Shown here: positions 1-9,399 of the stretch, in pieces
How the letters are laid out: each line of letters starts with the position of its first letter
How positions within the stretch are numbered: the stretch's first letter is position 1
Assembly (NCBI RefSeq): GCF_024297065.1
Contig: NZ_CP101114.1
Coordinates: 124,001 to 188,000 of the forward strand
Direction: 5' to 3'
Origin: Bartonella harrusi
GTDB taxonomy: Bacteria > Pseudomonadota > Alphaproteobacteria > Rhizobiales > Rhizobiaceae
DNA length: 64,000 bases
Translations under genes and position numbers: made by a program
Notes under the pieces: generated by a model
The model's input: the letters and a program-made list of their open reading frames with translations, nothing else
Databases searched by the model: none
Told to the model about the DNA's origin: nothing

Positions 1-713
1 CACTTTGTCTTTGTGATGTTGATAGACTTGAGCCCATACAGCAAAAACGCTTGGCAAATTATCTTCAAGAGAGGGAAAAGGCAGCAAAGAATAATCTTCC
101 TTCTTTTCGTATTATAGCTATTTCAACATCGCGGCTTTCAGATTTAGTGAAAGAAGATTATTTTTCGCACAGTTTGTTTGAACAGCTTTCCCAATTATCG
201 ATCAGTGTTCCTGCTTTGCGGGAATTAAGGGATGATTTTCCAGAGCTTACGCAACATTTGATTGATCGCATTATTATGGAAACAGGGCGATCACATGTTC
301 ATGGTTTAGCAGGATCAGCTCTTTCATTACTTATGCAGTATGATTGGCCTGGTAATCGGGCTGAACTTGAGAATTGTTTATTTCGTGCGGTTTTGTTAAG
401 CGAGGGGCCATTGTTAACGGTTCGTGATTTTCCTCAATTAATAGGGGATCCATCAATGAGTGTTCCAAATATTGTTGAGAATGATGGTGAAAAACATCAT
501 GAACAGGAAACGATACAATTTTTAAATGCTGAGGGGCATGTTCGAACTTTTGCAGAGATGGAGCATGATATTATTGAGAAAGCGGTTGAACATTATAAAG
601 GGCATATGAGTGAGATTGCTCGGCGTCTTCATATTGGTCGCTCTACGCTTTATCGAAAGATAGAGGAATCGAAAACAATAAAAAGTCGAGAACGGAAACA
701 AAATCTACGATGA
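1..713 (+). CDS. Sigma-54-type (NtrC-like) transcriptional regulator, C-terminal part, 5' truncated by window edge
   Basis: The frame is open from base 3, so the gene begins before the window. The visible part is the second half of an AAA+ sigma-54-interaction domain followed by a Fis-type helix-turn-helix. Recognisable landmarks are the block with FRIIAIS, the PALREL block, the DWPGN motif, and a C-terminal helix-turn-helix (EIARRLHIGRSTLYRK). The ATPase motifs are degenerate. Where family members read LFLDEI (Walker B) this protein reads LCLCDV. Where they read FRxDLYYRL, with the arginine fingers, it reads FSHSLFEQL. It is therefore probably a DNA-binding regulator that no longer hydrolyses ATP to activate sigma-54; that is inference. 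The N-terminal receiver or sensor domain is not visible. Family assignment is firm, the regulated genes are unknown. Confidence 0.88.
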   Translation, partial: LCLCDVDRLEPIQQKRLANYLQEREKAAKNNLPSFRIIAISTSRLSDLVKEDYFSHSLFEQLSQLSISVPALRELRDDFPELTQHLIDRIIMETGRSHVHGLAGSALSLLMQYDWPGNRAELENCLFRAVLLSEGPLLTVRDFPQLIGDPSMSVPNIVENDGEKHHEQETIQFLNAEGHVRTFAEMEHDIIEKAVEHYKGHMSEIARRLHIGRSTLYRKIEESKTIKSRERKQNLR

Positions 714-1126
714 ATTTTTATTTATAAGAGGCATGATTTTCAGAAAAAGTATAGTAGTTTTTCATAAAGACAGGGGTGGTATTTTTGCCTTTAAAAGAAA
801 TAGTGTTGATTGTAGATTTAGGTATAGAGGAGAATTTTGAAGACTTAATAAGTATTGATTTTATTTGATTTAATTATTTTAAATTCTCTTTTTTGTTTCA
901 GTTTTTACAATTTTAGATAAGTTTGTCTTCATTAAAGCTAAAAGATAGTTTTTACATTTTTTATTACTGGAACGAAAATTCTATAATTATTGATAGTGAG
1001 TTTATATTCTCTTAAGCAAGAGGTGGCATTCTTTTTGTTGTCTGATTAAGATAGGATGATTGATTTTAATATTATAGTTCGTATCGGTGATGGTGCGCTG
1101 GCTTAAAAATGGAAAGTTGATGTTCT
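714..1126. other. Intergenic region, no gene seen
   Basis: About 410 AT-rich bases between the regulator and the phospholipase D-like gene. I see no small ORF with a convincing ribosome site, no RNA gene and no strong hairpin. It probably holds the promoter of the downstream gene. A GGAAAG purine stretch at 1111-1116 is the likely ribosome binding site for the TTG start at 1127. Confidence 0.5.
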
Positions 1127-2698
1127 TTGACTCTGTTACAGATTGTTATCGGTTTTACCACATTTTTTTTTATTGCGTCTATGTTGGCAATTTACACATA
1201 TGGACGTTTTGTTAAAAACGCTAAGGGGGAATGTTCTTATGCGTTGACTGTTAAGAAAGATGAAACTAAGTTTGATCGTATAGTGAGTAAATTAGCAGAA
1301 GAAACAGATGGATTAGGAGTTGAGAAAGATGCTCTTTCACTCATCATCAGTAATCTGGATGCTTTTTGTATTCGTGCGATAGGAGCTGCACAAGCGGGGC
1401 GTAGCCTTGATCTGATGTATTATATTTGGGACGATGATTTAACAGGGCGCTTATTACTAAGCGAAATAGTAGAGGCAGCTGATCGTGGTGTTCGGGTGCG
1501 TCTTCTTTTAGATGATATTAATGCGCAAGCGCGAGATCCAGCTTATATTGCTCTAGATAAACATCCCCATATTGAGGTAAGAATGTTTAATCCAGGGCGA
1601 TCACGTAAGGGTGGTTTACGTCGTGGTTTAGAGATTATATTGCGGGCAATCACTGTTACACGTAGAATGCATAATAAGGCTTTTATTGTAGATGGTCGGG
1701 TAGCTTTTGTAGGAGGACGCAATCTTGCGGATTCTTATTTTGATGCTGGTGAAGAATCGCATTTTCGAGATTTAGATTTGATGCTTATCGGTCCCTCGGT
1801 TAAAAAGGTAGAAAATATCTTTGATGATTTTTGGAATAGTGCTGTCGTTTTACCAATTCATACTTTGGTTTTTCCTAAAAGTGCAAGCGACTTTGGCTAT
1901 TGGAAGAATAAATTACGAGAGTTTCGCGATTCTAAAGTTGCAAAAGTTTATTTAGATTATGTCAAGGAGCATATTAATTTTGACAGTTTTATCCAAGCAG
2001 GAAAGCGATTATTTTTAGCAGATAAAGTTGTCGTTCTTTCTGATCCTCCAGAAAAGGCCTTACGCAAAAAAGCAGGCAATTGGCTCATGAAGGCGCTTGC
2101 ACAAGTTATAGGTGAGGCTAAAAAAACAGTTCAGATTACATCACCTTATTTTGTTCCTGGTAAGTTAGGTACGCAGCATTTTAGCAAATTGGTTTCCAAG
2201 GGTGTTGATGTCAAAATTCTTACGAATTCCTTAGCGGCCACTGATGTGGCTCTGGTGCATGGTGGTTATGTACCATATCGTAAAGCATTATTGAAAAATG
2301 GTGTTAAGCTTTATGAATTAAAACCGGATAGCAATACGCGAGGATTGCGTCTTTTTCGATCCAGTAAGGCAAGTTTACACACCAAAGCTTTTTTAGTTGA
2401 TCGTAAGACTGCTTTTATTGGCTCTTTAAATTTTGACCCTAGATCAGCTGCGTTGAATACGGAAATGGGCATCCTTTTTGAATGTGCACCGATTACAGCG
2501 AGGTTGGATATGCTTTTTTCTGAAGAAACAACAGGCGAAATGAGTTATCATCTGCGTCTTGGTGAGAATAACCGTATTTATTGGGATTTTATTGAAAACG
2601 AAAAACAATATAGTGTTGATTCTGAACCAGAAAGCAATTTTGGGCGCCGTATGTTTGCTAAAATAATAAGTTGGTTACCTATTGAATCACAATTGTAG
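1127..2698 (+). CDS. Phospholipase D / cardiolipin synthase family protein
   Basis: A 523-residue protein with one N-terminal membrane segment (about residues 3-25) and two phospholipase D catalytic repeats. The first HKD motif is near residue 182 (HNKAFIVD, followed by GGRN), the second near residue 418 (HTKAFLVD, followed by GSLNFDPRS). Two HKD motifs in one chain form a single active site that uses a phospho-histidine intermediate. In this family the reactions are phosphatidyl transfer (cardiolipin synthesis) or phosphodiester cleavage, usually at the inner membrane. The start is TTG: an in-frame TGA lies at 1118-1120, so no earlier start is possible. The gene stands alone between a regulator and guaB. 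Whether it is the main cardiolipin synthase or another phospholipase D cannot be decided from sequence. Confidence 0.9.
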   Translation: MTLLQIVIGFTTFFFIASMLAIYTYGRFVKNAKGECSYALTVKKDETKFDRIVSKLAEETDGLGVEKDALSLIISNLDAFCIRAIGAAQAGRSLDLMYYIWDDDLTGRLLLSEIVEAADRGVRVRLLLDDINAQARDPAYIALDKHPHIEVRMFNPGRSRKGGLRRGLEIILRAITVTRRMHNKAFIVDGRVAFVGGRNLADSYFDAGEESHFRDLDLMLIGPSVKKVENIFDDFWNSAVVLPIHTLVFPKSASDFGYWKNKLREFRDSKVAKVYLDYVKEHINFDSFIQAGKRLFLADKVVVLSDPPEKALRKKAGNWLMKALAQVIGEAKKTVQITSPYFVPGKLGTQHFSKLVSKGVDVKILTNSLAATDVALVHGGYVPYRKALLKNGVKLYELKPDSNTRGLRLFRSSKASLHTKAFLVDRKTAFIGSLNFDPRSAALNTEMGILFECAPITARLDMLFSEETTGEMSYHLRLGENNRIYWDFIENEKQYSVDSEPESNFGRRMFAKIISWLPIESQL

Positions 2699-2847
2699 AT
2701 TTTATAAACTATAATAAGAAGATTATTTTAATTTTTCTTTTCATTTTTTTTGTCGCATGGCATAATTTTTTGCCAATTCGCAACGTGTGAGAACCGCAAT
2801 TGTATTGAAACAGCTTGCGGTGTTTTTGTTATAAAAGGAATTTGGCT

Positions 2848-4347
2848 ATGGCAAAGATTGTTGAAACAGGAACGGGTGCATTGGCACTGACTTTTGATGA
2901 TGTGCTTTTACAGCCAGGTTATTCTCTTGTTATGCCTAGCCAAGTCGATCTTAGAACGCGTGTTGCTGCTGATATTACGCTCAATTTGCCGTTACTTTCT
3001 GCTGCAATGGATACTGTAACAGAATCGCGTTTAGCAATCGCTATGGCACAAGCTGGTGGTCTTGGTGTTATTCATCGTAATATGTCTCCTGCAGAGCAGG
3101 CTGAAGAAGTTCGTCAGGTCAAGAAGTTTGAGTCTGGTATGGTTGTTAACCCAGTAACAATTGGGCCAGATGCAACACTTGAAAAAGCAAAAGATTTGAT
3201 GCGCTCTTATGGCATTTCGGGTATTCCAGTTGTTGAAAATGACGTTAAAGGTGAGATGGCTGGACGGCTAGTTGGCATTTTAACGAATAGGGATGTGCGT
3301 TTTGCATCGGATCCAAAACAGAAAATCTATGAATTAATGACCCATGAAAATTTAATTACGGTACGTGAAAATGTTCAACTGAGTGAAGCAAAGTATCTTT
3401 TACATCATCACCGTATTGAAAAATTATTGGTTGTAGATGAACAAAATCGTTGTGTTGGTTTGATAACCGTTAAGGATATTGAAAAAGCACAATTAAATCC
3501 AAATGCAGCCAAGGATTTCCAAGGTCGTTTACGTGTTGGAGCTGCTAGCAGTGTGGGGCGTGATGGGATTGAGCGAGCGGAACGGCTTATTGACGCAGGT
3601 GTCGATGTGTTGGTGATTGATACAGCGCACGGGCATTCTCAACGTGTGCTAGAAACTGTTGAACGAATTAAAAAGATGGCGTGTTCTACAGCGGTTATTG
3701 CTGGTAATGTAGCGACTTCTGAGGCAACGCAAGCGTTAATTGATAATGGTGCAGATGCCGTAAAGGTTGGTATTGGTCCTGGTTCTATTTGCACAACACG
3801 AATTGTTGCAGGTGTTGGTGTTCCTCAACTTGCAGCTATTATGAGTGCTGCAGAAGTTGCTGAAAAAGCGGGTATCCCCATCATTGCTGATGGTGGCATT
3901 AAAGCTTCAGGTGATTTTGCTAAAGCATTAGCAGGTGGAGCGTGTGCTGCTATGATTGGTTCCCTTTTAGCCGGTACAGATGAAAGTCCAGGCGAAGTTT
4001 ATCTGTATCAAGGGCGGTCTTTTAAAGCCTATCGTGGTATGGGATCAGTTGGTGCTATGGCAAGGGGATCGGCAGATCGTTATTTTCAAGACGAAGTGCG
4101 TGATGAACTTAAATTGGTTCCTGAAGGTGTGGAGGGTCAAGTAGCTTATAAAGGTTCGATAGCTTCGGTTTTACATCAGCTTGCTGGTGGATTACGTGCT
4201 TCGATGGGATATGTTGGAGCAAAAGATCTCGCAGAATTTCGTGAAAAAGCAACATTTGTTCGTATCACAAATGCTGGACTCCATGAAAGTCATACACATG
4301 ATGTTGCTATCACACGAGAGAGCCCAAATTACCGGGGCCCTGTTTGA
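2848..4347 (+). CDS. guaB: Inosine-5'-monophosphate dehydrogenase
   Basis: Oxidises IMP to XMP with NAD+, the first committed step of GMP synthesis in the cytosol. The 499-residue product has the usual IMPDH layout: an N-terminal barrel segment (FDDVLLQP), two CBS domains at about residues 95-210, then the rest of the barrel. The catalytic cysteine is near residue 315 in [10 protein letters not shown] and is followed by the mobile-flap and YRGMGS elements. The ATG at 2848 is chosen over an in-frame TTG at 2815 because it has AAAGGA 8 bases upstream and begins with the family-typical MAKI. guaA, the next enzyme of the pathway, lies 2.5 kb downstream on the same strand. Confidence 0.98.
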   Translation: MAKIVETGTGALALTFDDVLLQPGYSLVMPSQVDLRTRVAADITLNLPLLSAAMDTVTESRLAIAMAQAGGLGVIHRNMSPAEQAEEVRQVKKFESGMVVNPVTIGPDATLEKAKDLMRSYGISGIPVVENDVKGEMAGRLVGILTNRDVRFASDPKQKIYELMTHENLITVRENVQLSEAKYLLHHHRIEKLLVVDEQNRCVGLITVKDIEKAQLNPNAAKDFQGRLRVGAASSVGRDGIERAERLIDAGVDVLVIDTAHGHSQRVLETVERIKKMACSTAVIAGNVATSEATQALIDNGADAVKVGIGPGSICTTRIVAGVGVPQLAAIMSAAEVAEKAGIPIIADGGIKASGDFAKALAGGACAAMIGSLLAGTDESPGEVYLYQGRSFKAYRGMGSVGAMARGSADRYFQDEVRDELKLVPEGVEGQVAYKGSIASVLHQLAGGLRASMGYVGAKDLAEFREKATFVRITNAGLHESHTHDVAITRESPNYRGPV

Positions 4348-4352
4348 GATGT

Positions 4353-4389
4353 AAGACTTTAGAGCTCTGTTGGGGCGTAAAAGTCTTTT
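4353..4389 (+). terminator. Probable Rho-independent terminator of guaB
   Basis: Inverted repeat AAGACTTT (4353-4360) and AAAGTCTT (4380-4387) just after the guaB stop, ending in a short T run. The loop is long (19 bases) and the T run has only four bases, so the call is moderate. Confidence 0.5.
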
Positions 4390-4446
4390 GAGAAAATACA
4401 GAGAGGCTGCAATTTTTTCTTTTTATGATTTGGTATAAAGAATCCC

Positions 4447-4483
4447 AAAAAGAAAGAACTGGAGGTTTATGTTCCAATTCTTT
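4447..4483 (-). terminator. Rho-independent terminator downstream of the small basic ORF
   Basis: Read on the - strand, AAAGAATTGGAA (4483-4472) pairs with CTCCAGTTCTTT (4464-4453), with one G-U pair and one terminal mismatch, around a 7-base loop. It is followed by CTTTTT. It lies 27 bases beyond the stop of the small ORF at 4510-4659 and supports that ORF being a separate transcript. Confidence 0.6.
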
Positions 4484-4509
4484 CCAAAGGTTATATAAAA
4501 TGAAGGGAA

Positions 4510-4659
4510 TTAGCTTTTTGTAGTCTTCCGCTCCGTCTTTGACGCGCGTTGGCGAGTGTTCGCCTGATCACTTGGCACGGATTTCTTTCCAGTGTTTGAG
4601 GGCATTGTATTGTGACGGCTTTTAGATGAAGTTGTTTTTCCATTATTATAAGTATTCAT
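4510..4659 (-). CDS. Small basic hypothetical protein (49 residues)
   Basis: A short ORF with an ATG at 4659 and AAAAGGAG just upstream, a textbook ribosome site. The product starts MNTYNNGKTTSSKSR and ends KTERKTTKS. It is rich in Lys, Arg, Ser, Thr and Asn, has no hydrophobic segment and no cysteine, and is probably disordered and nucleic-acid- or RNA-binding by composition (inference). A terminator-like hairpin follows the stop. It faces guaB convergently. I do not recognise a family. Support for it being real is the ribosome site, the in-frame ORF and the terminator together. Confidence 0.55.
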   Translation of the reverse strand: MNTYNNGKTTSSKSRHNTMPSNTGKKSVPSDQANTRQRASKTERKTTKS

Positions 4660-4949
4660 AGTTTTCTCCTTTTAGATTATCTGGCTTAAAGCCATTACAG
4701 TAAAAACGGTCTTACTAAATAGAGGTTCCAAGCGTTTTTTAAAAAGTTAATATTTTGCTAGGAATAATGGGCGTGCTGGTTTTTTAAGAGAAGTATTTTT
4801 TCTGATTTTCAGAAAGGGAGCATTTTCAAGAGAGGAGATATTTTGTTACGTGTTTTTTATAGCAGTGCTATGAAAAATCAATTTTGCAAATCATAAAGCT
4901 TTGATGATTTTTGTATATGCATATTGGAAAAAAGAATTTAAGAACTTAC

Positions 4950-5215
4950 ACTGTTTTGTAGTAACAAACTGGCACCATCAGACTCTTTGCCGGCCCCCAA
5001 TGTTGCGAAAGCTCTTGGTATTTAGACGATTCATGAAAGGCATTTTTACGCCTTTCTTTAGAGTTTTTTACCCACACGACAGCCCCGCTTATGACGTGCA
5101 GAAACATAGTTTAGGTTGATTCAATTAAGAGGATTTAAAATGGGGGAATCTTACAAGGCTTGGGGAGTCTCATTCAAAATACAAAACAGTAAATTATCAT
5201 TATAAATCAATTCTT
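4950..5215 (-). repeat. Dispersed repeat, copy A: integrase 5' fragment plus upstream region
   Basis: Read on the - strand, this begins with an AT-rich segment (ATTGATTTATAATGATAATT at 5212-5193). It continues through a conserved leader and reaches a decayed integrase start that translates as MNRLNTKSFRNIGGRQRV before a stop. The same arrangement occurs at 45130-45375 (- strand, in front of the integrase pseudogene), at 30458-30812 (+) and at 30813-31115 (-). The fragment ends after about 30 integrase codons. The + strand ORF across it (4901-5119) is an antisense shadow. Boundaries are approximate. Confidence 0.75.
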
Positions 5216-5422
5216 TGCAGTATAAAAGAAGTACATATATTTAAGTGACAAGAATGTGAATAATAAGTATATGAAATAAAGAATTTGAAATGCTATAAAA
5301 TGATAATCGGAATCACTAATCTTTCAATGACAATTGTATATTTTTTTGAAAAAAATTAAAGTTTATAAAGGTAATTTTCCATATTATTTAAAGACTTATA
5401 AGAATTCAAATCGGAGAAATGA

Positions 5423-6709
5423 ATGCGCTTAGGTGGGCGTTTGCGTGCGGCAATGGATATTTTACAAGAGTTAGAAACGCAGCATTGCTCTGTAGGGGAA
5501 GTATTAAAATCTTGGGGACTTTCGCATCGTTTTGCTGGAGCAAATGATCGTGCAGCAATTGGTACAATTGTTTATGATGTTTTAAGACGACGTTATTCTT
5601 TACAATGGCGCATGGAGAGTGATGATGTGAGGGATATTGTTTTCGGTACCTTATTAGATACTGGAAAAATGACCATTGAACAAATTGATAGTGAATTAGA
5701 AGGAGATCGATTTGCACCGCAACCCTTAGGGGTTAGACAGCGTCAATCATGGCAAAAACGACAATTAGTTGATGCACCGGATTATATTCGTGGTGATATT
5801 CCTCAATGGTGTCAAGCGCATCTTCTTCCTTTATGTCCAGATGATTGGGTCATTGAAGCTGCTGCATTAGCAACGCGTCCTTCTTTAGATTTACGCGTGA
5901 ATAGCTTAAAGGCAACGCCGGAGAAGGTGCTTAAGGAATTAGCAAAAAACAAATTTCAAGCAATCTCATGGTTTCCGCAAGCTTTAAGAATTGCGCCAAT
6001 AGAAAAGTTTGACCGTCATCCCAATGTTCAAGTTGAGCATGCTTTTCAAAGGGGAGACTTTGAAATACAGGATTTGGGGTCTCAGATTGTTGCTTATCTT
6101 GTCGAAGCAAAAGCAGGTATGCAGATATTAGATTATTGTGCTGGGGCTGGTGGTAAAACGTTGGCTTTGGCGGCCAGTATGCAGAATCAGGGGCAAATTT
6201 ATGCTTATGATTCAAGTAAAGTCCGTTTAGCTCCTATCTTTGATCGTCTACGGCGCGCTGGTGTTTGTAATGTACAGCCACGAGGTTATGTAACGGAATT
6301 AAAGCCGTTAATAGGTTGCATGGATAGAGTTTTACTAGATGCACCATGCAGCGGAACAGGAACATGGCGGCGGCGGCCAAATACGAAATGGCGTTTGACA
6401 TTAGAAAAAGTAAGACAACGCCAAACGGAACAGAAAGCTATTTTGAAGGAGGCTATCGATTATCTTAAACCAAATGGGCGTTTAGTTTATATTACATGTT
6501 CTCTTTTTATAGATGAAAATGAGGAACAAATTTCTCATTTTCTTCAACAGAATTCTAATTTTGATTGCGTAAATATGCGTGCACTTTGGCAGAAACATTT
6601 TCGTTTTTCACCGGTGCAGCCGATCTTTTCAAATTATGGTCTCACCTTATCTCCAGCAACAACAAAAACGGACGGTTTCTTTTTGTCTGTGTTGCAAAAA
6701 AAACATTGA
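5423..6709 (+). CDS. RsmB/NOP-family rRNA (cytosine-C5) methyltransferase
   Basis: S-adenosylmethionine-dependent methyltransferase expected to make 5-methylcytosine in ribosomal RNA. The 428-residue protein has an N-terminal all-helical segment (about residues 1-150) resembling the NusB-like part of RsmB. Its Rossmann-fold catalytic domain follows, with the SAM loop DYCAGAGGKT near residue 237. The two family cysteines are in DAPCSGTG (near 306) and YITCSLF (near 357), the second being the usual catalytic nucleophile position. The ATG at 5423 follows TCGGAG. Its place between guaB and guaA is common in related bacteria (from memory). The exact target base cannot be read from sequence. Confidence 0.9.
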   Translation: MRLGGRLRAAMDILQELETQHCSVGEVLKSWGLSHRFAGANDRAAIGTIVYDVLRRRYSLQWRMESDDVRDIVFGTLLDTGKMTIEQIDSELEGDRFAPQPLGVRQRQSWQKRQLVDAPDYIRGDIPQWCQAHLLPLCPDDWVIEAAALATRPSLDLRVNSLKATPEKVLKELAKNKFQAISWFPQALRIAPIEKFDRHPNVQVEHAFQRGDFEIQDLGSQIVAYLVEAKAGMQILDYCAGAGGKTLALAASMQNQGQIYAYDSSKVRLAPIFDRLRRAGVCNVQPRGYVTELKPLIGCMDRVLLDAPCSGTGTWRRRPNTKWRLTLEKVRQRQTEQKAILKEAIDYLKPNGRLVYITCSLFIDENEEQISHFLQQNSNFDCVNMRALWQKHFRFSPVQPIFSNYGLTLSPATTKTDGFFLSVLQKKH

Positions 6710-6842
6710 TATATGTTTTTCGCATTTTTTCTCTTAAATTTTATAAGAAAAATATTTTTCTCAAGTAGATAGGCTTGTGAAAAGAGAAAGATTGAATAAT
6801 AAGTCTTACTGGTTCTCTTTATAATGATTGATTGGTTTTTTT

Positions 6843-8396
6843 ATGAGCGTATCACATCCAGACACTGTTCTTATTATTGATTTTGGTTCACAAGTGACAC
6901 AACTTATTGCTCGACGGGTGCGAGCAATGGGTGTCTACTGTGAAATTGTTCCTTTTCAGTCCGCTTTAGAAGGCATTAAGCGGAAACCTAAAGCTGTTAT
7001 TTTATCAGGGAGTCCTTATTCCGTTGTTGATGTTGGTTCACCACGTGTTCCGATAGAAATTTTTGAAATCTCTGTTCCAATTCTTGGTATTTGTTATGGT
7101 GAACAAGTGATGTGTATCCAGCTGGGAGGAAAAGTTGAAGTTGGCGATGAGCGTGAATTTGGACGCGCTTTTTTGGAAGTAAAAGAAGAGAGTGCACTTT
7201 TTGAAGGTGTATGGGAAAAAGGCTCTTCTTATCAAGTATGGATGAGCCATGGTGATTGTGTAACGGCTTTACCAGAGGGTTTTCATGTCATAGGCACGTC
7301 AAAAGGTGCTCCCTATGCAGCTATTGCTGATGAAAAAAGACGCTTTTACGCAGTGCAGTTTCATCCTGAAGTTGTTCACACACCGGATGGTGCAAAGCTT
7401 TTGCAAAATTTTGTTTATAAAATCTCTGGTCTTAAAAGTAATTGGTCAATGGCCTCTTATCGTGAGCAGGCAATTGCTGCGATACGGAAAAAAGTTGGCA
7501 AAAGCCGTGTAATCTGTGGTCTTTCCGGTGGTGTGGATTCATCCGTTGTGGCTGTGCTTCTTCATGAAGCAATAGGAGATCAACTGACATGTATTTTTGT
7601 CGATCATGGGTTGATGCGCAAGAATGAGGCTGAAGAAGTTCTTACATTATTCCGAGATCATTATAATATAGAGCTTATTCACGTTAATGCCGCCAATATG
7701 TTTATCAATGCTCTAGAAGGTGAAACAGATCCAGAGAAAAAGCGCAAAACGATTGGCCGCCTTTTTATTGAAGTTTTTGAAGAGGAGACGAAAAAGATTG
7801 GAGGCGCAGAATTTTTAGCGCAGGGTACGCTTTATCCAGATGTCATTGAGAGTGTTTCAGCAATTGGTGAGTCAGTAACCATTAAAAGTCATCATAATGT
7901 AGGTGGATTACCAGAACAGATGCAGATGAAACTTGTAGAGCCCTTGCGTGAGCTTTTTAAGGATGAAGTTCGTTCGCTAGGGCGAGAATTAGGGTTACCT
8001 GAGCAGTTTATTGGTCGTCATCCTTTTCCAGGTCCCGGTCTCGCGATTCGGTGTCTAGGTGCAGTAACGCGTGAAAAATTAGAAATTTTACGTGAGGCAG
8101 ATGCTATTTATCTTGATGAGATCCGTAAAGCTGGTCTTTATGATGAAATTTGGCAGGCTTTTGCTGTTCTCCTTCCTGTGCAGACAGTTGGTGTGATGGG
8201 TGATGGACGCACGTATGAATTTGTTTGCGCTCTTCGTGCTGTAACATCTGTAGACGGAATGACTGCTGACTTTTATCCCTATAGTATGGAGTTTTTAAGC
8301 AAAACAGCAGCACGCATTATTAACGAAGTGAGAGGTATTAACCGTGTCGTATATGATGTAACCTCAAAGCCTCCTGGTACTATTGAATGGGAATGA
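6843..8396 (+). CDS. guaA: GMP synthase (glutamine-hydrolysing)
   Basis: Converts XMP to GMP using glutamine and ATP. The 517-residue product has an N-terminal class I glutamine amidotransferase with the nucleophile in GICYGEQ (Cys near 84) and the His-Glu pair in FHPEV (near 174). The ATP-pyrophosphatase domain follows, with the P-loop SGGVDSS near residue 228. The C-terminal dimerisation domain ends [11 protein letters not shown], as expected for the family. ATG 6843 is preferred over the in-frame TTG at 6828 because it begins at the family-typical [17 protein letters not shown]. The ribosome site is weak. It works directly after guaB, located upstream. Confidence 0.98.
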   Translation: MSVSHPDTVLIIDFGSQVTQLIARRVRAMGVYCEIVPFQSALEGIKRKPKAVILSGSPYSVVDVGSPRVPIEIFEISVPILGICYGEQVMCIQLGGKVEVGDEREFGRAFLEVKEESALFEGVWEKGSSYQVWMSHGDCVTALPEGFHVIGTSKGAPYAAIADEKRRFYAVQFHPEVVHTPDGAKLLQNFVYKISGLKSNWSMASYREQAIAAIRKKVGKSRVICGLSGGVDSSVVAVLLHEAIGDQLTCIFVDHGLMRKNEAEEVLTLFRDHYNIELIHVNAANMFINALEGETDPEKKRKTIGRLFIEVFEEETKKIGGAEFLAQGTLYPDVIESVSAIGESVTIKSHHNVGGLPEQMQMKLVEPLRELFKDEVRSLGRELGLPEQFIGRHPFPGPGLAIRCLGAVTREKLEILREADAIYLDEIRKAGLYDEIWQAFAVLLPVQTVGVMGDGRTYEFVCALRAVTSVDGMTADFYPYSMEFLSKTAARIINEVRGINRVVYDVTSKPPGTIEWE

Positions 8397-8574
8397 TTAA
8401 AATAAAGTCTAAAGCTTTTAAAAAGAGAGCATTGTTAAAAATTTGATATTCAAGTGGAATAATCAGGAAAAGAGAATTTTTAAAAGATTGTTATTTATCT
8501 GGGATGATTTAAAAAAAACATTACCTGATTATAAATCGACTAATGATTGAAATTTGAGAAGAGTGAAGTTTTGC

Positions 8575-9297
8575 ATGTCTGAAAAAAAAATTGTTGCACA
8601 TCGTGGTGGAGCGCATCTTTATCCTGAAAATACTCTTTCAGCGTTTCGTCATGCAATTGCATTGGGAGTGGATGAAGTTGAATGCGATGTTCATCTGCTT
8701 AAAAGTGGTGAAGTGGTTGTCTTTCATGATTTTCATTTAGAACAATTGGTTGGCAAAGCAGGGTATATTCACGATATTGATAATGAAACGCGCAAGCAAC
8801 TTTGTGTAAAAGGAAGTAGTGAATATCCTCCTTTATTAGAAGAACTGCTTGATCTTTTAGCATCAACCAATATTGCACTACATCTTGAAATTAAAACATG
8901 TGGTGAAGTTGAACGTGAAGCGATTTTATCCCAAAAAGCACTTGCATTGATAAAAAGCCGAAATTTAGAAGATCGGGTTTCGGCAATTAGTTTTGATCCT
9001 GTAAGCCTTCGTCCCTTTATTGAAGCCGGAATACCATCTGGCCCATGCATTGATAGCTTTGAAGGTGATATGTATCATCATTTTTCTGAGTGGAAACAAT
9101 TGGGATATTCTGATCTGAGCTTAAATGGCTCCATTGTTTCACAGCACTTTGTTGAATCAGCGCTTGATGCTGGTTTTACGGTAGGGGTGTGGACAATTAA
9201 CGGAAGAGCGCGGTTATCGCATTGGCTTGATATGCCTGTACATTACATCACAACAGATCAACCTGATTTAGCTTTACAATTGCGTACAAAGAGATAA
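8575..9297 (+). CDS. Glycerophosphodiester phosphodiesterase
   Basis: Hydrolyses glycerophosphodiesters from deacylated phospholipids to glycerol-3-phosphate and an alcohol. The 240-residue protein shows the GDPD signature at its start: AHRGGA, PENTL and the metal ligands in VECDVHL, with VFHDF as the second catalytic histidine. HLEIK and the late VWTIN motif are also present. No signal peptide is seen, so it is probably cytoplasmic. ATG 8575 is preferred over the TTG at 8554 because it lies just before the conserved core and follows GAGAAGAG. It converges on the ugp operon, which imports glycerol-3-phosphate and its diesters, so the two probably form one scavenging route (inference). Confidence 0.95.
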   Translation: MSEKKIVAHRGGAHLYPENTLSAFRHAIALGVDEVECDVHLLKSGEVVVFHDFHLEQLVGKAGYIHDIDNETRKQLCVKGSSEYPPLLEELLDLLASTNIALHLEIKTCGEVEREAILSQKALALIKSRNLEDRVSAISFDPVSLRPFIEAGIPSGPCIDSFEGDMYHHFSEWKQLGYSDLSLNGSIVSQHFVESALDAGFTVGVWTINGRARLSHWLDMPVHYITTDQPDLALQLRTKR

Positions 9298-9399
9298 AAA
9301 ACACATCTATAATACGAAAGATTATCTCTCTTTAAAAATAGAATTACATGGAAGAATTATTTACGGATATTGCTTATACGATCAAAATTTCTAATCTCT

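Noticed and set aside
4901..5119. + strand ORF of 72 codons
   Set aside because: It is antisense to integrase fragment copy A and has no ribosome site.
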